Shown: one piece after another, positions 1 to 12,590 of the stretch
How positions within the stretch are numbered: position 1 is the stretch's first letter
How the letters are laid out: every line of letters begins with the position of its first letter
NCBI GenBank assembly: GCA_963575745.1
Contig: CAUYUJ010002074.1
Location: 1 to 64,000, forward strand
Source of the DNA: Prorocentrum cordatum
Taxonomy: Eukaryota; Sar; Dinophyceae; Prorocentrales; Prorocentraceae
Direction: 5' to 3'
Length of the DNA: 64,000 nucleotides
Translations under genes and position numbers: made by a program
The notes under the pieces: model-generated
Seen by the model: the letters and a program-made list of their open reading frames with translations, nothing else
The model's database searches: none
What the model was told of the DNA's origin: nothing

Positions 1-720
1 TTTCTGAACATAACTCGAGCTCTAGGGCAGCTACAGAGCTGGTAAGCACAGCTTATGCATGCAGAATGATCAGGCGCGTTCGCCTGTTGAACCCAGAGGT
101 CTGAACTCGGTCTGTGAGCCGAGCTAGGTCCGAAAACCTGTTCGTATTATTCGAGTCATCTTGACAGAAACTCTCGGTTTTCTGCACTTAACTCGAGCTG
201 TAGGACAGCTACAGAGCTGATATTTACAGGCACCAATTCAGAATCATCAGTTGCGTTTGTCTGTCGAATCCAGAGCTCTGAACTCGGTCTGCTGCCCGAT
301 CTAGAATCGCGAAACTATTCGTATCGTTCGAGTCGCTTGCGAGATGCTGTTGGTTATCTGGACTTAACTCGGGCTGTAGGGGGGCTGCATGGCCGGTAAT
401 CACTGGAATCGATTTAAAGACATCAGGCGCGTCCGCCTGTCGAATACAGAGCTCTGAACTCTGTCTGCTGCCCGAACTAGGTCCGCGAAACTATTCCTAT
501 TGTTCGAGTCATCCTGAAAGCTGCTTTCGGTTTTCTGCACTTAACTCGGGCTGTAGGGGGGCTGCAGGGCTGGTAATGACAGGAGTCGATTCGCAGACAT
601 CAGACGCGTCCGTCTGTCGCATTCAGAGGTCAAAAACTATTCACTATAAGTCAGATTGTTGGTAAGTGCTGTCTGTTTTCTCAACTTAAGTCGAGGTAGG
701 AAGCTCTACGAGTCTCCCGG
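1..720 (+). repeat. ~177-bp satellite array (plus orientation)
   Basis: Four tandem monomers are visible, each starting near an 'ACTCGRGCTSTAGG' signature at about 11, 191, 366 and 543, so the period is about 175-180 bp. Each monomer carries small inverted repeats: CTGTAG..CTACAG, and CAGGCG-CGTT-CGCCTG or CAGACG-CGTC-CGTCTG. Short open frames crossing it are accidental. No gene is seen. Confidence 0.85.
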
Positions 721-2330
721 CGGTAACCAAGGTTGACGGTTTACCGCCGGCGCCCATTTGGGTCACCCGTCCAGAAAGGACAAAGTGATAACTTTTGGGT
801 GGTTTTGCGATTTTTTGAAAGATATTTGACTATTTATTCTGAGAAAGCAGATTTTTCGCACCTGTAGACGACTATGAGGGCCTCTGCGTACCTCGTAGAG
901 CTCTACGAAGCTGAGCTAAGAGGAATTCGGGCGCAGGGTGGAGCTAGTTAGCCGACTGCGCATTAAGAGACAATGTGATAACTTTGGGTGGAGTTTCTAA
1001 TGTTTGTGCAAAATTTGAAAATTCGTTTTGAGAACAAGTATTTTTCTCACGTGTAGTAGCTTATGCCGCAACTGCCAGTTAAATTCTCAGGTCCGTAGCT
1101 GCAGTATTACTATCAAAAGACTTGCTGGAACCCACGGCCGTTTCGAGTCGTCTTGACGCGCATCAGCGATTTCTGTACTTATCTCGGGATATAGGACAGC
1201 TGTAGAGCTGATGCTTACAGAAATCAATTGGAAATCACGAGCCGCGTTCGTCTGTCCGACCCACAGCTCTGAACTCGGTCTCCTGCTCGAGCTGGGTCCG
1301 CAAACTTTTGACGAGTTTTGTCTGTTTTCTATACTGAAGCTCTACGAGGCTCCCGGTTGTAACCTGGTTGACGGTTTACCGCCGGCTCCCAGTCTTAATA
1401 TGAGCTTCTAGATGCCTTTTTACAATCAAAACACTTGGCAAAACCAACTTTATGTCGACATGAAAAAAACAGGTTTTCTCTTTTTCGAGAAATGCTTCCA
1501 GAAGCCCTCTCTTTTGGAGCTGAGCACTCTTACGCGTGTCAGGAGCTCAACGAGGTTCCCGGCGGTGACCAGGTTGACGGTTCACCGTCGGCGCCAGTTT
1601 GAAAGAGATTTGACCATTTATTTTGAGAAAGCAGATTTTTTCGCACCTGTAGATGACTATGAGGGCCTCTGCGTCTTGATATGAGCTCCGTAGATGCGCT
1701 TTTACTATCAAAAACACTTGGCGAAACCAACTGCATGTCGACATGGAAAAACTCACGTTTTCTCATTTTCGAGAAATGCTTCCAGAAGCCCTCTCTTTTG
1801 ATGCTGAGCACTCTGACGCGTGTCAGGAGCTCTACGAGGTTCCCGGCGGTGTCCGGGTTGACGGTTCACCGCCGGCGCCAGTTGGTCGACCCGGCCAGAA
1901 AGGACAAAGTGATAACTTTTGGGTGGTTTTGCAATTTGTTGAAAGATATTTGACAATTCATTTTGAGAAAGCAGATTTTTCGCACCTGTAAACAACTATG
2001 AGGGCCTCTCTGTCTTAGTATGAGCTCTGTAGGCGCACTTCTACTATCAAAACACTTGACGGAACCATCTTCGTGTCGACACGAAAAAATCAATTTTTCG
2101 TTTTTTTCGAGAAATGCTTCCGGAAGCTCTCTCTTTCGACTCCGAGCACTCTTACGCGTGAAATGAGCTCTACGAGGTTCCCGGCGGTGACCAGATTGAC
2201 GGTTCACCGCCGGCGCCAGTTCCGGCGCGCTGGAGAGCTAGTTGGCAAGAAAAATCTCGACGGACCTTTCGCTGACTTTTTGTCGGTTGGAATTTTTTTT
2301 CTCGAAATTTGAACATTCGTTAGAGCTCTA
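720..2330 (+). repeat. Hairpin-module repeat array
   Basis: Repeats of about 285-340 bp, each centred on a hairpin with arms GGCGGTGA/TCACCGCC or GGCGGTAA/TTACCGCC (near 720, 1345, 1558, 1843 and 2184). Between hairpins lie conserved stretches such as GAGAAAGCAGATTTTTCGC, a palindrome around GTCGAC, and CGAGAAATGCTTCCAGAAGC. Translations of up to about 110 residues arise in every frame, are built from the same repeat, and are not credible genes. Confidence 0.8.
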
Positions 2331-2955
2331 GTATTTTTTCCCGTGATATTCGATCTTATTCCCGCTCGCCATCTTGATCTCAGCTCGATCGGGTACCCTT
2401 TACTGCCAAAAAGCAGGCAGGCGGGATCGCCCGTTTCGGGTCATCTCGTCACGCGGTGACGGTTTTCTCAAGATAACTCGAGCTTTAGGACAGCTACAGA
2501 GCTGGTAAGCACAGCGAATCGATTCAGAATGATCAGGCGTGTTCGCCTGTTGAACCCAGAGGTCTGAACTCGGTCTGCTAGTCGAGCTAGGTGCACAAAC
2601 CTATTCGTAGAATTCGAGTCATTTTGACAGACGCTCTCGGTTTTCTATACTTAACTCGAGCTACAGGACAGCTACAGAGCTGATACGTACAGAATCTGAT
2701 TCAGAATTATCAGTGGCCGTTGTCTGTTGAATCCAGAGCTCTGAACTCGGTCTGCTGCCCGATCTATAATCGCGAAACTATTCGTATTGTTCGAGTCATC
2801 TTGAGAGATGCTGTCGGTTCTCTGCACTCAACTCGGGCTGTAGGGGGGCTGCATGGCTGGTAATCACTGGAATCGATTCGGAGACATCAGGCGCGTCAGC
2901 CTTTCGAATTCGGAGCTCCGAACTCTGTCTGCTGCCCGAACTAGGTCCGCGAAAC
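2330..2955 (+). repeat. Satellite monomers with CGATCTTATTCCCGCTCG module
   Basis: Starts with a module containing 'TTCGATCTTATTCCCGCTCG' and 'AGCTCGATCGGGTACC', seen again near 5,640, 6,650, 8,170, 21,890 and 32,750. Then come ~177-bp satellite monomers at about 2,466, 2,651 and 2,829. No gene. Confidence 0.8.
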
Positions 2956-3170
2956 TTGGTAGCGTCCAAAACCCGGAGAGCGAAGACCGTCGGGGACAGA
3001 AAATCTTTCCTCGAGGGATCTGGGGGGCCCCCCTGCAGCGCTGCTGAAACGCTGCAAGGAGCTCTTCCATGAGTGCCTGCACGCGTGCAGGCATGCTTGG
3101 AAGCTTGCCGGGAGCTCTCCCGGACCCTTTGCCGGTTCAAACGAACTGCTGCGAGGGTTGTGGACCGCCG
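2955..3170 (-). repeat. Fold-back repeat R3, inverted copy
   Basis: This stretch is the reverse complement of most of 3,720-3,935, interrupting a satellite monomer. It contains a perfect 18-bp palindrome, GCCTGCACGCGTGCAGGC, at 3,075-3,092, and runs such as GGGGGGCCCCCCTGCAGCGC. Related plus-strand copies lie at 3,650-3,935 and 4,060-4,390. No coding signal. Confidence 0.75.
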
Positions 3171-3650
3171 AACTCTGTCTGCTGCCCGAACTAGGTCCGC
3201 GAAACTATTCGTATTGTTCGAGTCATCCTGAGAGGTGCTGTCGGTTTCCTGCACTTAACTCGGGCTGTAGGGGGGGCTGCAGGGCTGCTAATCACAGGAA
3301 TCGATTCAGAGACATCAGACGCGTCTGCCTGTCGCTTGCAGAAAACTGGAGCTAGGTAACTCGTAGAGCTTCCCTTAGCAAGTAACTTGTAGAGCTTCCC
3401 TTAGCAAGTTGTTGCTGGCAGCTTAAGAGTAATACCTCGTAGAGCTCTTCGGCATCGATGAGCTAGAGGAATTCGGGCGCGGGCTGGAGCTAGTAACTCG
3501 TAGAGCTTCCCTTAGCAAGTTCTTGCTGGTAGCTTGAGAGTAATGCCTCGTGGAGCTCTTCGGCAAGATGAGCTAAGAGGAATTCGGGCGCAGGGTGGAG
3601 CTAGCACCTCTTGGCCGACCCGACCGTAAGAGACAATGTTCCCGGAGAGC
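3170..3650 (+). repeat. Satellite remainder and GAGCTCTTCGGCATCGATGAGC module
   Basis: The satellite monomer broken by R3 resumes here. It is followed by several copies of a short module, 'CTCGTAGAGCTCTTCGGC' plus 'ATCGATGAGCTAGAGGAATT', which recurs many times up to 24.7 kb. No gene. Confidence 0.7.
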
Positions 3651-3935
3651 TCGCTGAGAGATAAAGGGTTTAAGATTAGAAGCCGGACGGTGGTGGTGGC
3701 CGCCAGGAGCTCTTCCACGGCGGTCCACGTTCCCCGCAGCAGCTCCGGTGAACCGGCAACTGGTCCGGGAGAGCTTCTGGCGAGCTTCCACGAGTGCCTG
3801 CATGCGTGAAGGCACGCATGGAAGCGTTCCTGGCAGCGCTTCAACAGCGCTGCAGGGGGCCCCCAGAGCTCTTAAGGAAAGATTTCCCGTTTCGGAGGGT
3901 GTCTTCGCTCTCCGGGTTTTGGACGCTAGCAAGTG
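3650..3935 (+). repeat. Fold-back repeat R3, plus copy 1
   Basis: Plus-strand copy of the R3 repeat, from 'CCGGAGAGCTC' to 'CTCTCCGGGTTTTGGACGCTA'-like sequence. With the inverted copy at 2,955-3,170 it could form a long stem. The open frame crossing it (3,794-4,249) is GC-driven and not supported as a gene. Confidence 0.7.
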
Positions 3936-4059
3936 ATAACTTTGGGTCGGTTTTTCAATATCTCGTAGAGCTCTTCGGTATCGATGAGCTAGAGGAATTC
4001 CGGCGCGGGGTGGAGCTAGTTGGCCGACCCGGCCAGAAAGGACAAAGTGTTAACTTTTG

Positions 4060-4390
4060 GGTGATTTCCCCGGAGAGCTCTCTGAGAGCTAGAGGGTTTT
4101 CGATAAGAAGCCGGGCGGTGGTGGTGCCCGCCAGCAGCCCATCTTCGCCGGTCCACGATCCTCGCAGCAACTCGCCCGAACCGGCGGCGTGTCCGGGAGA
4201 GCCTCCGGCAAGCTTCCACGCGAGCCCCCACGCGTGCAGGCACGCGTGAACGCGTTCCTGGCAGCGTTTCAGAGACGCTGCAGGGGGAGCCCCCGAGCCC
4301 CAGAAGAGTTTCATTCACGAGAGCTTCTGTGGCCTTGCCAGGAAGGCTTTTCAGTGCGTGTCTTCTTTGCTCTCCGGGTTTTCGACGCTA
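4060..4390 (+). repeat. Fold-back repeat R3, plus copy 2
   Basis: Diverged direct copy of 3,650-3,935. It shares GAGAGCTCTCTGAGAG, the ACGCGTGCAGGC palindrome half, and the terminal CTCTCCGGGTTTTCGACG. The interval 3,935-4,060 is hairpin-module sequence. Confidence 0.7.
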
Positions 4391-5520
4391 CCAAGTTGCG
4401 AAAAATTGAAAGATATTCGACAATTCATTTTAAGAAAGCAGATTTTTCGCATCTGTAGTGGGTTATCGCGCGCTCGCCAGTAAAATTTTCAGGCCCATAG
4501 GTGCAGTATTACTATCAAAACACTTGGCGGAACCGACGTTACATAAAAACAGAAACACGTGTTCTTTTCGAGTTTCTCTGATCTTGCTCTAGACGCTTTC
4601 TTCATGCTTACCAAGGAGCGCCCTGTCAGGAATGAGCTCTACGAGGGTCCAGGCGGTAACCTGGTTGACGGTTTACCGTCGGTTCCCAGTCTTTGTGCGA
4701 AATTTGAAAATTCGTTCTGGGGACTGGTACTTTTCTCACCTGTAGTAGGTTATGCCGCCTCTGCCATTTAAATTCTCAGCTCCGTAGCTGCAATATTACT
4801 ATCAAAAGACTTGCTGGAACCGACGGCCGTTTCGAGTCATCTTGACACGTGTTGACGGTTTTCTGTACTTATTCCGGGATGTAGGACAGCTACAGAGCTG
4901 ATGCTTCAGGCGCGTTCGTCTCTTCTATCGAGAGCTCTGAACTCGGTCTGCTGCTCGAGCTAGGTCCGCAAATCTATTCGTAATCATCGAGTCATTTTGA
5001 CAAGTGCTGTTGGTTTTCTGCACTTAACTCACGATCTAGAATAGCTACAGAGCTGGTGCGCACATGAATTCTGTATCATTAGGCGCGTCCGTCTGTTGCA
5101 TCGAGCGGTCTGAACTCGGTCTGCCAGCCGAGCTAGGTCCGCAAAACTATTCGTATCCTTAAAGTTCTCTTTGCAGGCGCTTTCGCTCCTCTGTACTCAA
5201 CTGAAGCTGTAGCAGAGTTGCATTGCTAGGACGCACGGAAACCGATCCAGAATCATCAGGGGCGTTCGGCTGGAGCATCTAGAGCTCTGAACACAGTCTG
5301 CTACCCGAGCTAGGTCCGCAACACTATTCGTATACGACCGATTTTTGTTGGAACTCAAGGTGTTTTTTCTACTTAGCTCGAGCTCCAGATGAGCTTGAGA
5401 GCTCTTTCGCATAGAAATCTGGAAGAAAACTCCCTCAATGCGTACCGGGTAGCCCCGCACGAGAAAAGAGCTCTATGAGGCTCCCGGTGGTAACCTGATT
5501 GACGGGAGTAATTCCGGTGC
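4390..5520 (+). repeat. Mixed hairpin-module and satellite sequence
   Basis: Contains one hairpin module (about 4,650), degenerate satellite monomers at about 4,870, 5,027, 5,199 and 5,371, and another half-module at 5,485. No gene seen. Confidence 0.7.
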
Positions 5521-8500
5521 GCTGGAGAGCTAGTTGGCTCGAAAAAAAAGAACCGAACTTTTTACAACTTCTCGTCGGTTGACAATCCTGTTCTCGAAAT
5601 TCAACAATTCGTTTGTGCTCTAGTATTTTTTCCCGTGATATTCGATCTTATTCCCGCTCGCCATCTTGATCTCAGCTCGATCGGGTGGGTAGTACTATCG
5701 AAAAGCACTGTGGCGGCATCGGCCGTTTCGAGTCATCTTGTTACGCGCTGTTGGTTTTCCCAAGATACCTTGAGCTTCAGGACAGCTGCAGAGCTGGTAA
5801 GCACAGCTCATCGATGTAGAATGATTAGGCGCGTTCGCCTGTTGAACCCAGAGCTCTGAACTCGGTTTGCTAGCCGAGCTAGGTCCGCAAACCTATTCGT
5901 ATTATTGGAGTCATCTTGATTCGCACTGTCAGTATTCTGAACTTAACTCGAGATATAGGACAGCTACAGAGCTGGTAAGCACACCTCATCGACTCAGAAT
6001 GATCAGGCGCGTTCGGCTGTTCCAACCAGAGGTCTCAACTCGATCTGCTAGCCGAGCCAGGTCCGCAAACCTATTCGTATTATTCGAATCATCTTGACAG
6101 GCGCTCTCGGTTTCCTGTACTTAACTCGAGCTATAGGACAGCTACAGGGCTGATAGTTACAGAAACCGATTCAGAATCATCAGTCGCGTTTGTCTGTCGA
6201 ATCCAGAGCTCTGAACTCGGTCTGCTGCCCGATCCAGGATCGCGAAACTGTTCGTATTCTTCGAGTCATCTTGAGAGCTGCTGTCGGCTTTCTGCACTTA
6301 ACTCGGGCTGTAGGGAGGCTGCAGGGCGGGTCATCACAGGAATCGATTCGAAGACATCAGACGCGTCCGCCTGTCGCATTCAGAGGTCTGAACTCGGTCT
6401 GATACTCGAGTTGGGCTGAAAAACTATTCGTTCTTTGCAATTTTTTTCGACATTATATGTTGTCAGGAAGCTCTACGAGTCCCCCGGCGGTAACAATGAC
6501 GGTTTACCACCGGCGCCCAGTTCCGGAGCGCCGGAGAGCTAGTTGGCCAGAAAAATCTCGACGGACCTTTTGCTGACTTTTGGTCGGTTGAAAATTTTGT
6601 TCTCGAAATTCAACAATTCGTTTGAGCTCTAGTATTTTTTCCCGTGATATTCGATCTTATTCCCGCTCGCCATCTTGATCTCAGCTCGATCGGGTACCTT
6701 TTACTGCCAAAAAGCACGTGGGCGGGATCGGCCGTTTCGAGTCATCTTGTCACGCGGTGTGGGTTTTCTCAAGATAACTCGAGCTTCAGGACAGCTACAG
6801 AGCTGATAAGCACAGCTAATCGATTCAGAATGATCAGGCGCGTTCGCCTGTTGAAGCCAGAGGTCTGAATTCGGTCTGCTAGCCGAGCTAGGTGCACAAA
6901 CCTATTCGTATTATTCGAGTCATCTTGACAGACGCTCTCGGTTTTCTGTACTTAACTCGAGCTGCAGGACAGCTAAAGAGCTGATGCGTACAGAATCCGA
7001 TTCAGAATCATTAGTGGCCGTTGTGTGTTGAATCCAGAGCTCTGAACTCGGTCTGTTGCCCGATCTAGAATCGCGAAACTATTCGTATTGTTCGAGTCGC
7101 TTGCGAGATGGTGTCGGTTCTCTGCACTTAACTCGGGCTGTAGGGGGGCTGCATGGCTGGTATCACTGGAATCGATTCGGAGACATCAGGCGCGTTCGCC
7201 TGCGGAATCCAGAGCTCCGAACTCGGTCTGTTGCCCGAACTAGGTCCGCGAAACTATTCGTATTGTTCGAGTCGTCCTCAGAGGTCCTGTCGGTTTCCTG
7301 CACTTAACTCGGCTGGAGGGGGGGGGGGGCTGCAGGGCTGGTAATCACAGGGATCGATTCAGAGACATCAGACGCGTTCGCCTCTTGCATGGAGAGGTCT
7401 GAACTCGGTCTGATACTCGAACTAGGTTTGCAGAACTATTCGTATTGTTCGAGTCATCTTGAGAGGTGCTGTCGATTTACGCTCGCAGCTCGGGCTGTAG
7501 GAGAGCTACAGAGCTCGTGCAGAAGACAATCTAGAAGCATCGGGGGCGTTTGGCTGTTGCATCCGAGAGGTCTCAAATTGCCTGGGCTGAACAACTATTT
7601 TTTCTGTGTAATTTCTTTCGACATTATATGTTGTCAGGAAGCTCTACGAGTCCCCCGGCGGTAAGAAAGGTTGACGGCTTACCGCCCGCGCCCAGTTGGC
7701 CGACCCGGCCCCGACTGACAATGTGCGAACTTTGGGTCGGTTGGACAAACTAGGTTTGCCAAACTATTCGTATTGTTCGAGTCATCTTGAGAGGTGCTGT
7801 CGATTTACGCACGTAACTCGGGCTGTAGGAGAGCTAGAGAGCTCGTACAGAAGAGAATCTAGAAGCATCGGGGCGTTCGGCTGTTGCATCCGAGAGGTCT
7901 CAAATTGCCTGGGTGAAAAACTTTTTTTTCTGTGTAATTTCTTTCGACATTATATGTTGTCAGGAAGCTCTACGAGTCCCCCGGCGGTAAGAAAGGTTGA
8001 CGGTTTACCGCCGGCGCCCAGTTGCTGGAAGCTTAAGAGTAATTCCGGGGCGCTGGAGAGCTAGTTGGCAAGAAAAGTCTCGACGGACCTTTTGCTGACT
8101 TTTGGTCGGTTGAAAATTTTGTTCTCAAAATTTGAACATTCGTTAGAGCTCTATTATTTTTTCCCATGATATTCGATCTTATTCCCGCTCGCCATCTTGA
8201 TCTCAGCTCGATCGGGTACCTTTTACTGCCAAAAAGCAGGCAGGCGGGATCGGCCGTTTTGAGTCATCTTGATACGCGCTGTCGGTTTTATCAAGATAAC
8301 TCGGGCTTCAGGACAGCTACAGAGCTGGTGAGCACAGCTAATCGATGCAGAATGATCAGGCGCGTTCGTCTGTTGAACTCAGAGGTCTGAACTCGGTCTG
8401 CTGGCCGAGCTACGTCCCCAAACCTATTCGTATTATTCGAGTTATCTTGACAGACGCTCTCGGTTTTCTGTACTTAACTCGAGCTGCAGGACAGCTACGT

Positions 8501-9187
8501 AGCTGATACGTACATAATCCGATCCCGAATTATCAGTGGCCGTTGTCTGTTGAATCCAGAGCTCTGAACTCGGTTTGCTGCCCGATCTAGAATCTCGAAA
8601 CTATTCGTATTGTGCGAGTCGCTTGCGAGATGCTGTCGGTTCTCTGCACTTAACTCGGGCTGTAGGGGGGCTGCATGGCTGGTAATCACTGGAATCGATT
8701 CGGAGACATCAGACGCGTTCGCCTGCGGAATCCAGAGCTCCGAACTCGGTCTGTTGCCCGAACTAGGTCCGCGAACTATTCGTACTGTTCGAGTCATCCT
8801 GAGAGGTGCTGTCGGTTTCCTGCAGGGGGGGCTGCAGGGCTGGTAATCTCAGGGATCGATTCAGAGACATCAGACGCGTCCGCCTGTCGCATGCAGAGAT
8901 CTGAACTCGGTCTGATACTCGAACTAGGTTTGCCAAACTATTCGTATTCTTCGAGTCATCTTGAGAGGTGCTGTCGATTTACGCACGTAACTCGGGCTGT
9001 AGGAGAGCTACAGAGCTCGTACAGAAGACAATCTAGAAGCATCGGGGGCGTTCGGCTGTTGCATCCGAGAGGTCTCAAATTGCCTGCCTGAGAAATTGTG
9101 TAATTTCTTTCGACATTATATGTTGTCAGGAAGCTCTACGAGTCCCCCGGCGGTAAGGAAGGTTGACGGTTTACCGCCGGCGCCCAG
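5520..9187 (+). repeat. Main ~177-bp satellite array, plus orientation
   Basis: Monomer starts at about 5,770, 5,945, 6,122 and 6,299, then 6,776, 6,952, 7,129, 7,304 and 7,484, then 8,295, 8,473 and 8,651, giving a 175-179-bp period. The runs are separated by hairpin modules at about 6,485, 7,655, 7,983 and 9,150. The larger unit (CGATCTT module, several monomers, hairpin) is itself repeated three times. No gene. Confidence 0.85.
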
Positions 9188-12100
9188 TTTTTTGACCTCT
9201 GAATGCGACAGGCGGACGCGTCTGATGTCTGCGAATCGACTCCTGTCATTACCAGCCCTGCAGCCTCCCTACAGCCCGAGTTAAGTGCAGAAAACCGACA
9301 GCACCTCTCAAGATGACTCGAACAATACAATAGTTTCGCAGACCTAATTCGAGCAGCAGACCGAGTTCCGAGCTCTGGATTCGACAGGCGGACGCGCCTG
9401 ATGTCTTCAAATCGATTCCTGTGACCACCAGCACTGTAGCCCCCCTCAGCGCGAGTTCAGTGAAGAAGACCGAGAGCACTTCTCAAGATGACTCGACCCG
9501 AATAGTTTCGCGGTTCTAGATCCGGCAGCAGACCGAGTTCAGAGCTCTCGATTCGACAAACAAACGCAACTGATGATTTGAATCGGCTTCTCTCAATATC
9601 AGCTCTGTAGCTGTCCTACGAGTTAAGTACAGAAAACCGAGAGTTCCTGTCAAGATGACTCGAAATTCGCTGTGCCAGCTCTGTAGCGGTCCTAAAGCTC
9701 GAGTTATGTTCAGAAAACCGTCAGCGCGTATCAAGATCACTCAAAATGGCCGATCCTACCACAGTGCTTTTCGATAGTAATATTCATCCGATCGAGCTGA
9801 GATCGAGATGGCGAGCGGGAATAAGATCAAATATCACGGGAAAAAATACTAGAGCTCTAACGAATGGTTGAATTTCGAGAACAACAGATTCAACCGACCA
9901 AACTGGGCGCCGGCTGTAAACCGTCAACCTTGGTTACCGCCGGGAGACTCGTAGAGCTTCCTAGCTCGACTTAGATTGAGAAAACCGACAGCACCCACCA
10001 ACATTCCGACAGGCGGACGCGTCTGATGTCTGCGAATCGACTCCTGTCATTACCAGCCTTGCAGCCCCCCCCCCCCCTACAGCCCGAGTTAAGTGCAGAA
10101 AACCGAAAGCACCTCTCAGGATGACTTGAACAATACAGCAGTATCGCAGACATTTTTCGGGCAGCAGACCATTCCGAGCTCTGGATTCGACAGGCGGACG
10201 CGCTTGATGTCTTCAAATCGATTCCTATGACCACCAGCACTGCAGCGCCCCTCAACGCGAGTTGAGTGAAGAAAACCGAGAGCATTCTCAAGATGACTCG
10301 ACCAATGCGAATAGTTGCGCGATTCTAAATCCGGCAGTAGACCGAGTTCAGAGCTCTGGATTCGACAGACAAGCGCAACTGGTAATTCTGAATTGGTTTC
10401 TCTACATATCAGCTATATAGCTGTCCTACAGCTCGAGTTAAGTACAGAAAACCGAGAGTGCCTCTCAAGATGGCTCGAATAATACGAATAGGTTTGCGGA
10501 CCTAGCTCGGCAAGCAGACCGGGTTCAGACCTCTGGATTGAACAGGCGAGCGCGCCTCATCATCAACATCGATTAGCTACTTACCAGCTCTGTAGCTGTC
10601 CTAAAGCTCCAGTTATCTTGAGAAAACCGTCACCGCGCGACAAGATGACCCGAAACGGCCGATCCCGCCACAGTGCTTTCGATAGTAATATTTCCCGCGA
10701 GCTGAGATCGAATATTACGGGAAAAAGTACTAGAGCTCATTCTCGAATTTTGAGAAGAAATTTTTGAAGCGAGAAAAAATGACCAAAAGTTCCGTCTAGA
10801 TTTTTCTAGCCAACTGGCTCTCCAGCGCGCCGGAATTACTCTAAAGCTTCCAGCAATAACTTGCTGAGGGAAGCTCTACGAGTTAAGTCATGGAAACTGA
10901 GCGCCGGCGGTAAACCATCAACCTTGGTTACCGCCGGGAGACTCGTAGAGCTTCCTAGCTCGACTTACGTTAAGAAAACCGACAGCACCTACAACATTCC
11001 GACTTATAGTGAATATTTGTTGACCTCTGAATGCGACAGGCGGACGCATCTGATGTCTCTGAATCGACTCCTGTCATTACCAGCTCTGCAGCCCCCCTAC
11101 AGCCCGCGTTAAGTGAAGAAAACCGACAGCACCTCTAAGAATAACTCGAACAATACAGTAGTTTCGCAGACTGGGCGCCGGCGGTGAACCGTCAACCTGA
11201 TCACCGCCGGGAACCTCGTGAAGGTCTTTTCAGGCGCGAGAGAGCTCAGAGTCGGAAGAGAGAGCTTCTGGATGCATTTCTCGAAAAAATTCAACATTTT
11301 TTTTCAGGTCGACATGAAGTTGGTTCCTCCTAGTGTTTTGATAGTAAATGTGCGCCTACAGAGCTCATATTGAGACGCAGGGGCCATCATAGTCGTTTAC
11401 AGGTGCGAAAAATCTGGTTTCTCAAAATGAATTATCAAATATCTTTCAAATCTGAGCAAAACCACCCAAAAGTTATCACTTTGTCCTTTCCGGCCGGGTC
11501 GGCCAACTAGCTCCACCCCGCGCCGGAATTCCTCTAGCTCATCGATGACGAAGGGCTCTACGAGGTACTCAATTCAAGCAGCACGAGTTCGCTCTGCGAG
11601 CACCAGCACCGTCCGGCTTCTTCTCTAACTGGGAACCGGCGGTAAACCGTCAACCAGATTATCGCCGGGGCCCTCGTAGAGCTCTTTTCTCACACGGCGC
11701 TCAGCGGTAAGCATGAAGAAAGCGTCTAGAGCAAGACCTGAGAAACTCGAAAAATCACGTTTTTCGGTTTTTATTCAACGTTGATTCCCCCAAGTGTTTT
11801 GATAGTAATACTACAGCAACGGACCTGAAAACTGGCACCGGCGGTGAACCGTCAACCTGGTCTCCGCCGGGAACCTCGTAGAGCTCTTTTCACGCGTGAG
11901 AGTGCTAAGAGTCGAAGGAGAGAGCTTCTCGAGACATTTCTCGAAAAATTGAATCTTCAATTTTTTCATGTCGATAGAAAGTTGGTTGCGCGATAGTAAA
12001 AGTGCGCCTTCAGCGCTCATATTAAGACGCAGAGGCCATCAAAGTTGTCTACAGGTGCGAAAAATCAAATATTCGGACAACCACCCAAAACTTACCACAT

Positions 12101-12590
12101 TGTCCGCCTCGGCCGGGTGGGCCAACTAGCTCCAACCCGCGCCGGAACTGGGCGCCGGCGGTAAACCGTCAACCTTGGTTACCGCCAGAAGACTCCTAGC
12201 TCGACTTAAGTTCAGAAAACCGACAGCACCTACCAACATTCCGACTTATAGTGAATATTTTTTGACCTCTGAATGCGACAGGCAGACGCGTCTGATATCT
12301 GCGAAAACTCCTGTCACTACCAGCCCTGCAGACGCCCTACAGCCCGAGTTGAGTGCGGAAAACCGACAGCACCTCTCAGGATGACTCGAATAATACAATA
12401 GTTTCGCAGACTTAGTTCAGGCAGCAAACCGAGTTCCGAGCTCTGGATTCGACAGACGGACGCGCCTGATGTCTCGAAATCGATTCCTGTGACCACCAGC
12501 ACGTAGCCCCCCTCAGCGCGAGTTTAGTGAAGAGAACCGAGGGCACTTCTCAAGATGACTCGACCAACACGAATAGTTTCGCGATTCTAG
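9188..12590 (-). repeat. Inverted block of the satellite mosaic
   Basis: From the hairpin at about 9,150-9,190 all satellite and hairpin signatures switch to reverse complement: for example CTACAGCCCGAGTTAAGTGC at 9,270 and 10,078, and hairpins near 9,905, 10,900, 11,175, 11,636, 11,835 and 12,145. Plus orientation returns at about 12,590. The left switch point and apparently the right one (12,595, GATCTACCGCCGGCGCCC) coincide with hairpin modules. No gene. Confidence 0.8.
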
